In this document: positions 16,023 through 24,150 of the stretch, one piece after another
How the letters are laid out: each line of letters begins with the position of its first letter
How positions within the stretch are numbered: position 1 is the stretch's first letter
Assembly (NCBI RefSeq): GCF_000725125.1
Contig: NZ_JFCB01000001.1
Span: 496,001-560,000 of the forward strand
DNA: 64,000 nt
Origin: Streptomyces toyocaensis
GTDB lineage: Bacteria; Actinomycetota; Actinomycetes; Streptomycetales; Streptomycetaceae
Reading direction: 5' to 3'
Position numbers and translations under genes: made by a program
Notes under the pieces: model-generated
The model's input: the letters and a program-made list of their open reading frames with translations, nothing else
Database searches by the model: none
Told to the model about the DNA's origin: nothing

Positions 16023-17907
16023 GCTGTTCCGCGCGTCCGCGAAAACGGTCGCCGTCATGGCGCTCGACGGTTCGCTGTTCCTGCACCTCACCGACCAGTT
16101 CGTCCACATGCACGGCTACCGGCCCGGCTCCTCAGAGGTGCGCTCCTGGGAGCGCAGTATTCCCGTCCTGGCGGCCGCGCTCAACGACGCGGGGCTCGGC
16201 GACGTGGAGGTCATGCTGGAGTACGCGCTCCCGCTGAACAGCAAGCGCGCCGACGTCGTACTCGCCGGCGTGCACCCCTCTACCGGGGAGCCGTCGTACG
16301 TCGTGGTGGAACTGAAACAGTGGAGCGATGTCCTGCCCCACGAGGACGACTACACGCTGTGCCACGTCGAGCGCTACACTCACCCGGTTCTCAACCCGAT
16401 CGAGCAGGTCCGCCGCTACTGTGACTACCTGGTCAACTTCAACGGAGCGGTCGCCGAACACGGGCACAGGGTCAGCGGAGTGGCGTTCCTGCACAATGCC
16501 ACCGAGTTCGGTGTCGCCGGCCTGCGGGAGATCGAGCGCGACGGCCGCGGACTGTTGTTCACGGGGCAACGGCGCGGCGAATTCCTCGACCACCTCCGTT
16601 CGAGGCTGAGCGACCGGTATCCCGGTGCCCGGGCGGCGGACGAACTGCTCTCGGGCGCCACGGTGCCGTCGAAGCAGCTCATGTCCGTGGCCGCCGAGGA
16701 GGTGCGCGAACGGCAGCAGTTCGTGCTCCTCGACGAGCAGCAGGTCGCCTACCGGATGGTGCTCAATGCGGTGGAGAAGGCCAAGCGCGCCGACCGCAAG
16801 GAGATCGTCGTCGTCACCGGCGGCCCCGGCACCGGCAAGAGCGTGATCGCTCTCCAACTGCTCGGCGAGCTGTACCGCCGGGGGATGCCGGCCCTGCACG
16901 CCACCGGCTCCCAGTCGTTCACCAAGACGATGAGGAAGGTCGCGGGCTCCCGCAAGCGGGAGGTGCAGGACCTCTTCAAGTACTTCAACAGCTTCATGAC
17001 CGCCGAGAAGAACAGCCTGGACGTCCTGATCTGCGACGAGGCCCACCGCATCCGGGAGACGTCGGCGAACCGCTACACGCGTGCCGAGCACCGGACCGGT
17101 AAGGCCCAGATCGACGAACTCATCGACGTCGCCCACGTGCCCGTCTTCCTCCTCGACGAGCACCAGGTGGTGCGGCCGGGCGAGATGGGCACCGTGGCCG
17201 ACATCAAGGCGGCGGCGGCCAAGCGGGACATCCCCTGTCACGTCGTCCCGCTGGAAAACCAGTTCCGCTGCGGCGGCAGCGACGCCTACCTGCGCTGGGT
17301 CGTCCGGCTCCTCGGCCTCGATCCCGGCGGCCCAGTCGTCTGGGAACCCGACGACCGCATGCAACTGCTGGTCGCCGACAGCCCGCAGGAGATGGAAGCG
17401 TTCCTCGAGTCCCGCCGGGCACAAGGCTACGGAGCCCGTATGTCCGCCGGCTACTGCTGGCGCTGGTCCCCGGAGCCCAAGCCCGGCCACCCGCTCCCGC
17501 TGGACGTCGTCATCGGGGACTGGGCCCGCCCCTGGAACCTGCGCGGCGAACGCTCCGTCTCGGGCGCGCCTCCGGCCGCCCTGTGGGCCACCGACCCGGC
17601 CGGTTTCGGCCAGATCGGCTGCGTCTACACCGCCCAAGGCTTCGAGTACGACTGGTCCGGCGTCATCATCGGCCCCGACCTGCTGTGGCGCGGCGACCGC
17701 TGGATCACCGACCGAACGGCCTCCAAGGACCCGGTGTTCAAGAAGTCCACCCCGGACGCCGACGTGGACCGACTGATCCGCAACACCTACAAGGTGCTGC
17801 TGACCCGGGGAATGGTCGGCACGGTCGTCTGGTCGACGGACCCCGAGACACGGGCGAAGCTGCGCCAACTCGCGGGAGGTGCGACGAGGCAGCTGGCGCC
17901 GGCCTGA
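16021..17907 (+). CDS. PD-(D/E)xK-like nuclease fused to DUF2075 SF1-type helicase (copy 1)
   Basis: About 628 residues. N-terminal nuclease-like domain: D78 in KRADVVLAG and E97-L-K99 in VVVELKQW fit the PD-(D/E)xK core. Helicase domain: Walker A GGPGTGKS (267-274), Walker B LDVLICDEAHR, motif III-like FLLDEHQVV, then LENQFRCGGSDAYLRW, IGCVYTAQGFEYDW and YKVLLTRG. DUF2075 proteins are Schlafen/phage-type DNA or RNA helicases. Together the parts suggest a nucleic-acid-degrading motor, perhaps a defence enzyme (inference). TTG at 16021 (M-L-F-R-A-S-A-K) is preferred because it aligns with the paralogue start and follows GGGGGA; ATG at 16057 is the alternative. Confidence 0.8.
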   Translation: MLFRASAKTVAVMALDGSLFLHLTDQFVHMHGYRPGSSEVRSWERSIPVLAAALNDAGLGDVEVMLEYALPLNSKRADVVLAGVHPSTGEPSYVVVELKQWSDVLPHEDDYTLCHVERYTHPVLNPIEQVRRYCDYLVNFNGAVAEHGHRVSGVAFLHNATEFGVAGLREIERDGRGLLFTGQRRGEFLDHLRSRLSDRYPGARAADELLSGATVPSKQLMSVAAEEVRERQQFVLLDEQQVAYRMVLNAVEKAKRADRKEIVVVTGGPGTGKSVIALQLLGELYRRGMPALHATGSQSFTKTMRKVAGSRKREVQDLFKYFNSFMTAEKNSLDVLICDEAHRIRETSANRYTRAEHRTGKAQIDELIDVAHVPVFLLDEHQVVRPGEMGTVADIKAAAAKRDIPCHVVPLENQFRCGGSDAYLRWVVRLLGLDPGGPVVWEPDDRMQLLVADSPQEMEAFLESRRAQGYGARMSAGYCWRWSPEPKPGHPLPLDVVIGDWARPWNLRGERSVSGAPPAALWATDPAGFGQIGCVYTAQGFEYDWSGVIIGPDLLWRGDRWITDRTASKDPVFKKSTPDADVDRLIRNTYKVLLTRGMVGTVVWSTDPETRAKLRQLAGGATRQLAPA

Positions 17908-17970
17908 CTGCTGCCCCGCCCCGCCCTCCCGGCGAGGCGTCATCAAGCCATCCGGTTCGCCCGAACGGAC

Positions 17971-18115
17971 CGGTTCCCGCCCGTGGTTACCAGGCTGAGG
18001 CGGTGCCTGTCTAAGATCCCCCGAAACCGGTTGCGGCCCGACGGGCTTCCTGCATGGACACGCCCCCACCCGCACGAGTCACTCGTGCTCTGGGGGACCC
18101 TCCTCGTGTCCATGC
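17971..18115 (+). promoter_or_regulatory. Structured leader repeat, copy 2, masking start of the second nuclease-helicase
   Basis: Same element as at 15887-16022: CGGTTCCCG (17971-17979), GCGGCCCGACGGGCTTCC (18033-18050), then nested stems. GCATGGACACG 18052-18062 pairs with CGTGTCCATGC 18105-18115 (11 bp), CCCCCA 18063-18068 with TGGGGG 18091-18096, and GCACGAG 18072-18078 with CTCGTGC 18082-18088. The outer stem differs in sequence from copy 1 yet still pairs perfectly, and it covers GTG 18106 and ATG 18112. Compensatory change between copies argues for selection on RNA (or DNA) structure. Confidence 0.68.
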
Positions 18116-20226
18116 TCCTGCTGCGCTTAGCGGCGCGGGACCTGCTCGCTCTGAACGCACGGCACCGTCTGGTGCCCCACCTTGCGGCCCGCTGGGTGCA
18201 CTTCGAGCGGGGTGATGCCTCCGACGGGGAGCGCTCCGCGTGGGCGCGCAGTCTCGTCTCGCTGGCGGAGGACCTGGTCGCCGCCGACCGCGGCAACGTC
18301 GAGATGATCGTCGAGTGTTCGCCCACCGTGGACGCGTCCGAGGGGGCGGCGAGAGCACACGGCCAGATCGATGTGGTCCTGGTGGGCAGGCATCCCGCGG
18401 AAGGCACCCTTTCCGTGCAGCTCGTCGAGCTGAAGCAGTGGTCGTCGGTGACGAGGGTGGAGGCCGCGACCGCCGATCTCGTGTACGTGGAGGGGATCGA
18501 GGGGCCCGTCGCCCACCCCGCCCTTCAGCTCGGTGAGTACCATGCGCTGTTCACGGGCCCCACCGGCCCACTGAACGGGTTGTCGTTCGAATGCGGCGGA
18601 TTCGCCTACCTGCACAATGCCACGGAGGAATCCGTCCGGCCGCTGCTCGGTGTCCAAGCGCCCACGGGCCCCTATGCCCATACCTACACGAGCGACACCC
18701 GAGGTCGGCTTCTCAAGGATCTGCGGCGCCACTTCACCGACGAGGACGACTACTCGGCGGCCGAGTACATCCTGCACCGGATGAACCTTCGGAACACCCC
18801 GCTGCTCGACGCCATGGTCAGGTCGAACGGCGAGGACACGGTCTTCACCCTGAGAGGCCGCCAGAAGAAGGTCGCCGACGAGGTCCTGAAAGCCTCGGAA
18901 ATGATCCTGGACCCACCGGACCGAGAGGCGCTCGTCCCCCGCCCGCAGCGTGCTGTCTTCCTGGTCACCGGGGGAGCCGGTACCGGGAAGAGCGCCATCG
19001 GACTGCAGTTGCGGGCCGATCTCGAAGCCGCCGGCCGAACGGTGAAGTACGCGAGCGGGTCGAGGGCCTTCAATGCCGCGATCAAGGAGAATGTCGGCTA
19101 CACCGCGAAGGAGTTCCGGGGGCGCTTCGCGTACTTCAGCAGCTTCGTGACCCCGCCGGATCCACCACTGGACGTGCTGATCTGCGACGAGGCGCACCGG
19201 CTGCGGGACATGTCCAAGAACTGGCGGCTGCCCGCGGAGAAGCAGGGCACCAAGCCGCAGGTGGACGAACTCCTCGACGCGTCCCGCCTGACCGTGTTCT
19301 TCCTCGACGGGGCACAGACCGTGCGCCCCTACGAGGTGGGCACGCCGGAACTCATCGAGGACGCGGCGCGACGCCATGACGCGGTCTTCCGTCACTACCG
19401 TCTGGTGGAGCAGTACCGGTGCGGAGGCAGTGACGCCTACATCCGCTGGGTCCGTGCGCTGCTGGGTGTGTCATCGGAGAAGGCGTACGGGTGGGTCCCG
19501 GACGGACTCATGCACATCGAGGTCGTCGACACGCCCGACGAGATGGAACGCATCGTCCGCACCGAGTTCGACGCCGGTGCGACCGCCCGCATGGTGGCCG
19601 GGTACTGCTGGCCCTGGAGCAAGCCGGACAAGGACAAGAACCTCGAGAACGACGTGCGTATCGGCGGCTGGCACCGCCCGTGGAACGCGTCGGGTGAATC
19701 CTTCTGCGCCAACGGCGAACCGCCGTCGAGGATCTGGCCCGTGCACGACGCCGGCATCGGGCAGATCGGCTGCGTCTACACGGCGCAGGGGCTCGAGTGG
19801 GACTGGTGCGGAGTGATCATGGGCGACGACATGGTCTGGCGCACCGACCGCTGGGTGTACCAGCGAGGCAAGCAGCGCAAGGACCCGGCGGCCGGGGTGA
19901 ACCGGGTGGCGAAGGCGGGGTCGCTCGATCCGAAGGTCCGCACGAGCACCCTCGACGACGAAGACTTCGCCCGCTGCGTCCGTCACGCCTACCACGTGCT
20001 CCTGACCAGGGCGAGTCGGGCCAGCGTGCTCTACTCCACCGACGAGGAGACCCGGCGCCACCTCAGGAAACTGGTCGGAGAGACCGACGTGCACGGGCTC
20101 CGGCCGACCCAGGAGTCCATCCCGCCCGAGCTGCGGATCACCCGGCAGGGTGGGGGCGCGCGGGGCCGCAGGGCCCGACGCGCACGGAACAAGGCGAAGC
20201 GGAAGAGCGAGATGATGTTGTTCTGA
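18106..20226 (+). CDS. PD-(D/E)xK-like nuclease fused to DUF2075 SF1-type helicase (copy 2)
   Basis: About 706 residues, a diverged paralogue of the preceding gene. Nuclease-like core: D89 (GQIDVVLVG) with E108-L-K110 (LVELKQW). Helicase: Walker A GGAGTGKS (289-296), LDVLICDEAHRLRD, FFLDGAQTV, LVEQYRCGGSDAYIRW, IGCVYTAQGLEWDW, YHVLLTRAS. It has an extra basic tail (GGGARGRRARRARNKAKRKS) that could bind nucleic acid. GTG at 18106 has the better Shine-Dalgarno spacing; ATG at 18112 is possible. Codon 8 is TTA (18127-18129), so translation should depend on the bldA leucyl-tRNA and be delayed to development. It has its own structured leader and is followed by a terminator. Confidence 0.8.
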   Translation: MSMLLLRLAARDLLALNARHRLVPHLAARWVHFERGDASDGERSAWARSLVSLAEDLVAADRGNVEMIVECSPTVDASEGAARAHGQIDVVLVGRHPAEGTLSVQLVELKQWSSVTRVEAATADLVYVEGIEGPVAHPALQLGEYHALFTGPTGPLNGLSFECGGFAYLHNATEESVRPLLGVQAPTGPYAHTYTSDTRGRLLKDLRRHFTDEDDYSAAEYILHRMNLRNTPLLDAMVRSNGEDTVFTLRGRQKKVADEVLKASEMILDPPDREALVPRPQRAVFLVTGGAGTGKSAIGLQLRADLEAAGRTVKYASGSRAFNAAIKENVGYTAKEFRGRFAYFSSFVTPPDPPLDVLICDEAHRLRDMSKNWRLPAEKQGTKPQVDELLDASRLTVFFLDGAQTVRPYEVGTPELIEDAARRHDAVFRHYRLVEQYRCGGSDAYIRWVRALLGVSSEKAYGWVPDGLMHIEVVDTPDEMERIVRTEFDAGATARMVAGYCWPWSKPDKDKNLENDVRIGGWHRPWNASGESFCANGEPPSRIWPVHDAGIGQIGCVYTAQGLEWDWCGVIMGDDMVWRTDRWVYQRGKQRKDPAAGVNRVAKAGSLDPKVRTSTLDDEDFARCVRHAYHVLLTRASRASVLYSTDEETRRHLRKLVGETDVHGLRPTQESIPPELRITRQGGGARGRRARRARNKAKRKSEMMLF

Positions 20227-20243
20227 GTGCTCGGCCAGCTGTG

Positions 20244-20271
20244 GAGTGGCGGGCCCCGGAGCCCGCCACTC
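20244..20271. terminator. Bidirectional hairpin terminator
   Basis: Arms 20244-20254 and 20261-20271 form a perfect 11-bp stem with a 6-base loop, between the second helicase gene and the convergent small membrane peptide. Confidence 0.75.
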
Positions 20272-20278
20272 GCCTGCT

Positions 20279-20407
20279 TCAGAAGAGCAGGTGCGCTGCC
20301 GACATCATCGCGGCCACCAACAGGTTGGCGACCACGTTGACGGCGACGTCCGCCAGGATCTTGCGGAGCCGGGCGTAACGCGCAGGCTGGTACTCGACAG
20401 GGTCCAT
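20279..20407 (-). CDS. 42-residue single-TM peptide
   Basis: ATG at 20407 is preceded by AAGGAG at nine bases, a strong translation signal. The product begins MDPVEYQPARYARLRKILAD and ends in a hydrophobic helix (VAVNVVANLLVAAMMSAAHLLF) long enough to cross or insert in the membrane. From memory it resembles a family of about 40-residue Streptomyces peptides (possibly DUF6408), whose function is unknown. It faces the helicase pair across a shared terminator. A toxin-like or signalling role is possible but unsupported. Confidence 0.65.
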   Translation of the reverse strand: MDPVEYQPARYARLRKILADVAVNVVANLLVAAMMSAAHLLF

Positions 20408-20876
20408 GGGTGACCACTCCTTGGTGGTGAGCAGGAATGGTGGGGGACGGCCCACCGGGCATCCGCTCACACACCGCACGCACGCGTACGGCGATACACC
20501 ACCACTGCTCACATGCCGCCGAGTGGCACATGAACTCCGCACTCGTACCCCTCCGGGAGGATGCGCAGCACAAGTCACTCTACTTCACACACAGTTGTAC
20601 GGTCCGCAGGTTAAGCGGACGCACCGGGCCACATCGTCCTGCCGGATGGCGGGGTACGGTGGCGGGCGTGAGGCGCCGTCGAAAGTGCTGCCCTCCGGTA
20701 CGGCGGCCGTCGGTCGCTCACCGCAGGGGGCGACACCCCCATGCCGAGGACCGAGGTGCGCTTCTCCAAGCCCCTGCTCGTAGCGGCCAGAGTGAGCAGT
20801 TCCGCAACGTCCCGCACGAGCGGCACGACCGTGTTCGCGCTGCACAACGCCCGGTTCACCTGTACGTGTCCGTCCG
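20408..20876. other. Gene-poor interval upstream of the 42-residue peptide gene
   Basis: 469 bases with open frames but no codon bias or motifs that persuade me of a gene. On the minus strand a TAGAGT hexamer near 20580 could be a -10 element for the peptide gene, but the -35 is weak. Confidence 0.4.
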
Positions 20877-21758
20877 TCACTCGGCCTTCCTGAAGACCGC
20901 CGACATCGCGTCTCCCGTGTCCTGGGCCAGCCGTCCTGGCGCATCCGGAGACATCAGGCCGATCCGGGTGGCCAGCTCGCGGCCGTGGACGTCGACGGCG
21001 GCCTCGATGAGTTCCGCGAGTTCCGCGAGTGCCTCGAGAGCGGTGCGGGCGCGCGACCGGGCGACGGACGCGCAGCCGACGGCCCAGGCGGCGAGGCGGG
21101 CCGCGGCAGTGAAGGAGTCGCGTGCCGACTGAAGCCGGCGTACGGCGGGTTCGGGGAGAATCAGCCACAACCTGGGCCAGAGGACGGCGAGGTTCACCCC
21201 GTAGGCGGCCTCGACGCGATCAGCCGCTGCCTGCATACGGTCGCCGTACCAGGTGGGGCGGGCCGGTTCGCGCAGCGCGATGCGGTCGCGGGCCTCGGTG
21301 AGGGCCTGGACCCGTGCCAGGGCGTCGTTCGCGCTCGTCCCCGCATCGCCGGGTCCGGCACCTACACGGTGGGCGTGTTCGATGGCCCGGGTGAGCTTCG
21401 CGTCCTTCTGCCGCCACCGGTGGGCCCGGCGTGCTGTCCTGGCCCGCGAGAGCGGGTCCCGGCCGAAACGCAGCCAGCACCGCTCGATCCCGCTGCCGAG
21501 GAACTGCGCGGCGAGGGAGGCCGCGGTCGCGGTGAGCAGGACGAGGGCGACCAGGAGCGCGGCGGTGCCGGTGCGGTCCAGGGCGGGGCGGGCGGCGAGG
21601 TCGTCCAAGGTGGTGCGCAGCCGGTCGACGTCGAGCCAGTGGCGGTGCCCCAGGGTGGCGCCGACGGCGGTCGCGGCGAGGAACAGAGCACCGAGGACCA
21701 GCGAATTCAGCCAGCGTTCGGTGAGTTTGCCGCCCAGGGTGGCGAGGAGGGGGTTCAC
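20877..21758 (-). CDS. Two-TM membrane protein of unknown function
   Basis: About 293 residues from GTG at 21758 (VNPLLATLGGKLTERWL). The longer upstream frame overlaps another coding region and is rejected. Two TM helices: about residues 16-38 (LNSLVLGALFLAATAVGATLG) and about 68-92 (TAALLVALVLLTATAASLAAQFL). A basic cytosolic domain rich in Arg/Ala helices follows, with RPTWYGDRMQAAADRVEAAYGVNLAVLWPRLWLILP and a C-terminal alanine-rich helical part. I recognise it only as a conserved Streptomyces membrane protein. It is 10 bases downstream of a frameshifted gene with which it probably formed an operon. Confidence 0.7.
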   Translation of the reverse strand: MNPLLATLGGKLTERWLNSLVLGALFLAATAVGATLGHRHWLDVDRLRTTLDDLAARPALDRTGTAALLVALVLLTATAASLAAQFLGSGIERCWLRFGRDPLSRARTARRAHRWRQKDAKLTRAIEHAHRVGAGPGDAGTSANDALARVQALTEARDRIALREPARPTWYGDRMQAAADRVEAAYGVNLAVLWPRLWLILPEPAVRRLQSARDSFTAAARLAAWAVGCASVARSRARTALEALAELAELIEAAVDVHGRELATRIGLMSPDAPGRLAQDTGDAMSAVFRKAE

Positions 21759-21768
21759 GGCGGCGGAA

Positions 21769-22162
21769 TCACAGTGCCGAGCCCAGTCGGCTCTTGCGCA
21801 TGCGGGTGCCGTGGACGGCGCAGTACGAGGCGGGGAGCAGGTCGCGGGCCCGTTCCACCCGGGCACAGAGGGGCGCCCTGGGGCAGACGGCCACCTTGAT
21901 GTGGGGCGCGATGCCGGGAGCCGTGGCGCCCCGGGATCCGCCGACCAGCCCGCGTGCGTCCCCGTTCCGACGCAACGCCGTGTCCAGGGCGCGGTAGCAG
22001 GACGCGAGTTCGTCGGCGTCCGGACCCGACCGCAGCAGGTCGCGCGCACGCTCGGCCGCCTCCCGGACCCCGGGCTGCCGCAGGTCCTCAGGCGAGCCGA
22101 GCAGGGGCGCACAGCGCCGCTGCCGCCCTGTCGGATCGGGGTAGGTAGGGAGATGCGGTCAT
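21769..22162 (-). pseudogene. Small conserved protein gene with an apparent frameshift
   Basis: The only good start, ATG at 22162 (MTASPYLP), runs out of frame after a few codons. The frame that continues as DPTGRQRRCAPLLGSPEDLRQPGVREAAERARDLL ... SRLGSAL* has no start codon of its own before a TTG at 21975. The two frames join exactly at a run of four C on this strand (22138-22141); removing one C would give an intact protein of about 130 residues. This is a one-base insertion or a sequencing error. The 3' part has several cysteines (VAVCPRAPLCARVE, YCAVHG). Function unknown. Confidence 0.5.
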
Positions 22163-22404
22163 GGGACGCGGACGGCAGGACGACGCACGCCGGCTACGTG
22201 GAGAGCGGCGGCAACGCCGACGACTTCTTGCGCCTGAGCGGCGCGACCGGCGACGTCGAGCAGAACGCGGTGACGGCACCCGACGGGCGGTGCGTGTGGT
22301 TCACGTACATCACCGCCGACGGTGAGCGCAGGATCGGTTCACATGGCCTCCTGCAAGGGCCGCGAGTCCGCGGTCACTGGGCGGTGTTACGTTCCGCGAC
22401 ATGA
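22153..22404 (+). CDS. Short hypothetical protein
   Basis: 83 residues from ATG at 22153, starting MRSWDADGRTTHAGYVESG. G/C at third positions is strong through about residue 60 (FTYITADGERRIG) and weaker after, so the true end may once have differed. One TTA codon lies near the 3' end. Its stop overlaps the ATG of the next gene (ATGA), suggesting coupling. The 5' end overlaps the opposite-strand frameshifted gene by 10 bases. No family recognised. Confidence 0.5.
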   Translation: MRSWDADGRTTHAGYVESGGNADDFLRLSGATGDVEQNAVTAPDGRCVWFTYITADGERRIGSHGLLQGPRVRGHWAVLRSAT

Positions 22405-23927
22405 CCGATCACGCGCTACGGCTGCTGCGGCAGGACCGCCGCCTGGCCGCACTGGCCGCCTTCCCCTTCGACTTCGACCTCGACCGTGCCACCCACGGCC
22501 ATGTCGAGGAGGTCCGCCTCGCCTCGGGCGGACCGCTGGAGACGGTGGCCGGGGACGACACCGGCGGCACGTACTTCGTGTGCGCGGACGGCTCGGTGCT
22601 CTACGCCGACTCGGAGGGCGCCGCGGGGATCATCGGCTCCAGCGTCGACGAGGCCCTGGAGGTCGTGATCGGCCTGCCCGGCTGGCGCGGCTGCACGCGT
22701 CTGTCGCCGGACGACGGCGAGGAGAAGATCCTGGCGTACGTCGCGGAGACCGAGGACGAGATCCGTGAGTACCACGGAATCGACGAGGAGCGGGCCGAGC
22801 TCCGTGCGGCGCTGGGCATCCCGGAACGCTCCCCGGTCGAGCTGGTGGGCAGACTGCATGCCGCCCTGCTGCGCACCGAGCCGGACTTCGTCCTGCTCAA
22901 CGCGGACGAGGGGTGCGCGTACGACCGGTTGGGCCCGGCCGGTCCACCGCTGTGGGAGACGGTGCTCGCGGCGGGCCGCGCCGATCTCGCCCGCCTGCGG
23001 GAGGGCGACCCCACGGCATGGAGTGAAGTCGCCGAGGACCCGGTCCGGCGCCGGCTCACCCTGCGCGCCGCGCAGTTCGACCGCGTCGAGGGCGACCTGG
23101 AGCTGCTGCGGCACCTGCTGCGGCACGAGACACAGTCATCGATGACGGATGAACTGCGGCTCGCTGCCGTGCTGGTGGGGCTGTACGGGGACACCGGGGA
23201 CCTGCCGCTGCTGCTGGAGGTCCGGGAGACGGACTTCGACACCGCGTGCGGCCTGGGCGGTGTGCCGGAACCGGGAGCGAGCGCCGACGAGTTGCAACAG
23301 TGGGCGAGGGAACTCGACGAGTCGATGTTCGGGACGGACCCGTCGGACGAGCCGGTCTCCACCTGGACCGACCTGGCGCGGGACCAGGGGATGACGGACC
23401 TCGCGCGGGTGACGCTGATCCGCGAACTCGACAGCATCGTCATGGACCAGAGCAGACTCCGCCGCCCCGGGGCGCCCGGCACCCTGGCCACGGCTCCGCT
23501 GAGCGCGCTCACCCAGGACTTCGAGGAACTCGGCGACCTTCCCCAGGCGCTGCGTGCCCAGCGCCTGTACGCCGCCCTTCAGGAGACGGCGTGGGACCGG
23601 GCCTCGGCCCGGCACACCCTCGCCCGCCTGGAGCGGGAGGCGGGTCGGCTGCCGCAGGCGGTGGACAGCCTGGCCGCCGTGCGCGAGGCCCTGGCGACTC
23701 CGGGCGACGACTCACTGCGCTACTGGCAGCGGGTCAACCTCGGCCGTTTCATCGCCGAGGAGCACTACCGGCTCACCCTCGCCCTGGCCGACGCGGGCCA
23801 CCCCGAGGAGGCCCGTGCCCTCCTCACCGCCGCCGACGCCGTACTCGGCGACCTCTCGGACAACGCCGCCAAGGGCGTCCGCGAGCTCGCCGAACGGACC
23901 GCTGCACGCGTGCGGGAGGTCGACTGA
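22401..23927 (+). CDS. Unknown protein, SUKH-like N terminus and TPR-like C terminus
   Basis: 508 residues, acidic, cytosolic. The first 100 residues (GGTYFVCADGSVLYADSEGAAGIIGSSVDEALEVVIGLPGW) have the strand-turn pattern of SUKH/SMI1-type domains, common in immunity proteins; this is a weak resemblance. Residues 350-508 are a run of helix pairs (DLPQALRAQRLYAALQ, RLPQAVDSLAAVREAL, HPEEARALLTAADAVLG) that look like tetratricopeptide repeats. Start ATG overlaps the stop of the preceding short gene. Function not known. Confidence 0.7.
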   Translation: MTDHALRLLRQDRRLAALAAFPFDFDLDRATHGHVEEVRLASGGPLETVAGDDTGGTYFVCADGSVLYADSEGAAGIIGSSVDEALEVVIGLPGWRGCTRLSPDDGEEKILAYVAETEDEIREYHGIDEERAELRAALGIPERSPVELVGRLHAALLRTEPDFVLLNADEGCAYDRLGPAGPPLWETVLAAGRADLARLREGDPTAWSEVAEDPVRRRLTLRAAQFDRVEGDLELLRHLLRHETQSSMTDELRLAAVLVGLYGDTGDLPLLLEVRETDFDTACGLGGVPEPGASADELQQWARELDESMFGTDPSDEPVSTWTDLARDQGMTDLARVTLIRELDSIVMDQSRLRRPGAPGTLATAPLSALTQDFEELGDLPQALRAQRLYAALQETAWDRASARHTLARLEREAGRLPQAVDSLAAVREALATPGDDSLRYWQRVNLGRFIAEEHYRLTLALADAGHPEEARALLTAADAVLGDLSDNAAKGVRELAERTAARVREVD

Positions 23928-23972
23928 GGACGGGCACAGCGGGCGGCCGGCCGGCCCGCCGGGAAGCAGGGG

Positions 23973-24086
23973 CGGCCGAAGCACCTCCTCGCCCGCTGCC
24001 ACGAGCGACGCACCACCGTCAGCGTGGCATTCTCCGAGCTCGCCGACAGGGAGAACGACCGAACCACCGACGTGGAGTGGTGGTGA
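23973..24086 (+). pseudogene. Transposase C-terminal remnant (IS5-like)
   Basis: The stretch reading RPKHLLARCHERRTTVSVAF, then SELADRENDRTT and a stop, resembles the C-terminal end of IS5-type transposases (HLLARCxERRTxVIxAFFDLAD). Only about 37 residues remain, with no inverted repeat or DDE residues nearby. Similarity is from memory and short, so confidence is limited. Confidence 0.35.
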
Positions 24087-24150
24087 ACCCGTGGACGGGG
24101 CGGCGGCGCCCCGCCCACGCGTGCGGTCGCGGACGAGAGTAAGCGGGAGC

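Noticed and set aside
20611-21168. Minus-strand frame in the gap near 20.6-21.1 kb as a possible gene
   Set aside because: Overlaps the membrane protein gene, no ribosome-binding site, no recognisable domain and poor codon bias.
22088-22279. 63-residue minus-strand frame containing MTASPYLP
   Set aside because: Only its first codons are meaningful, as the start of the frameshifted gene; the remainder is out of frame.
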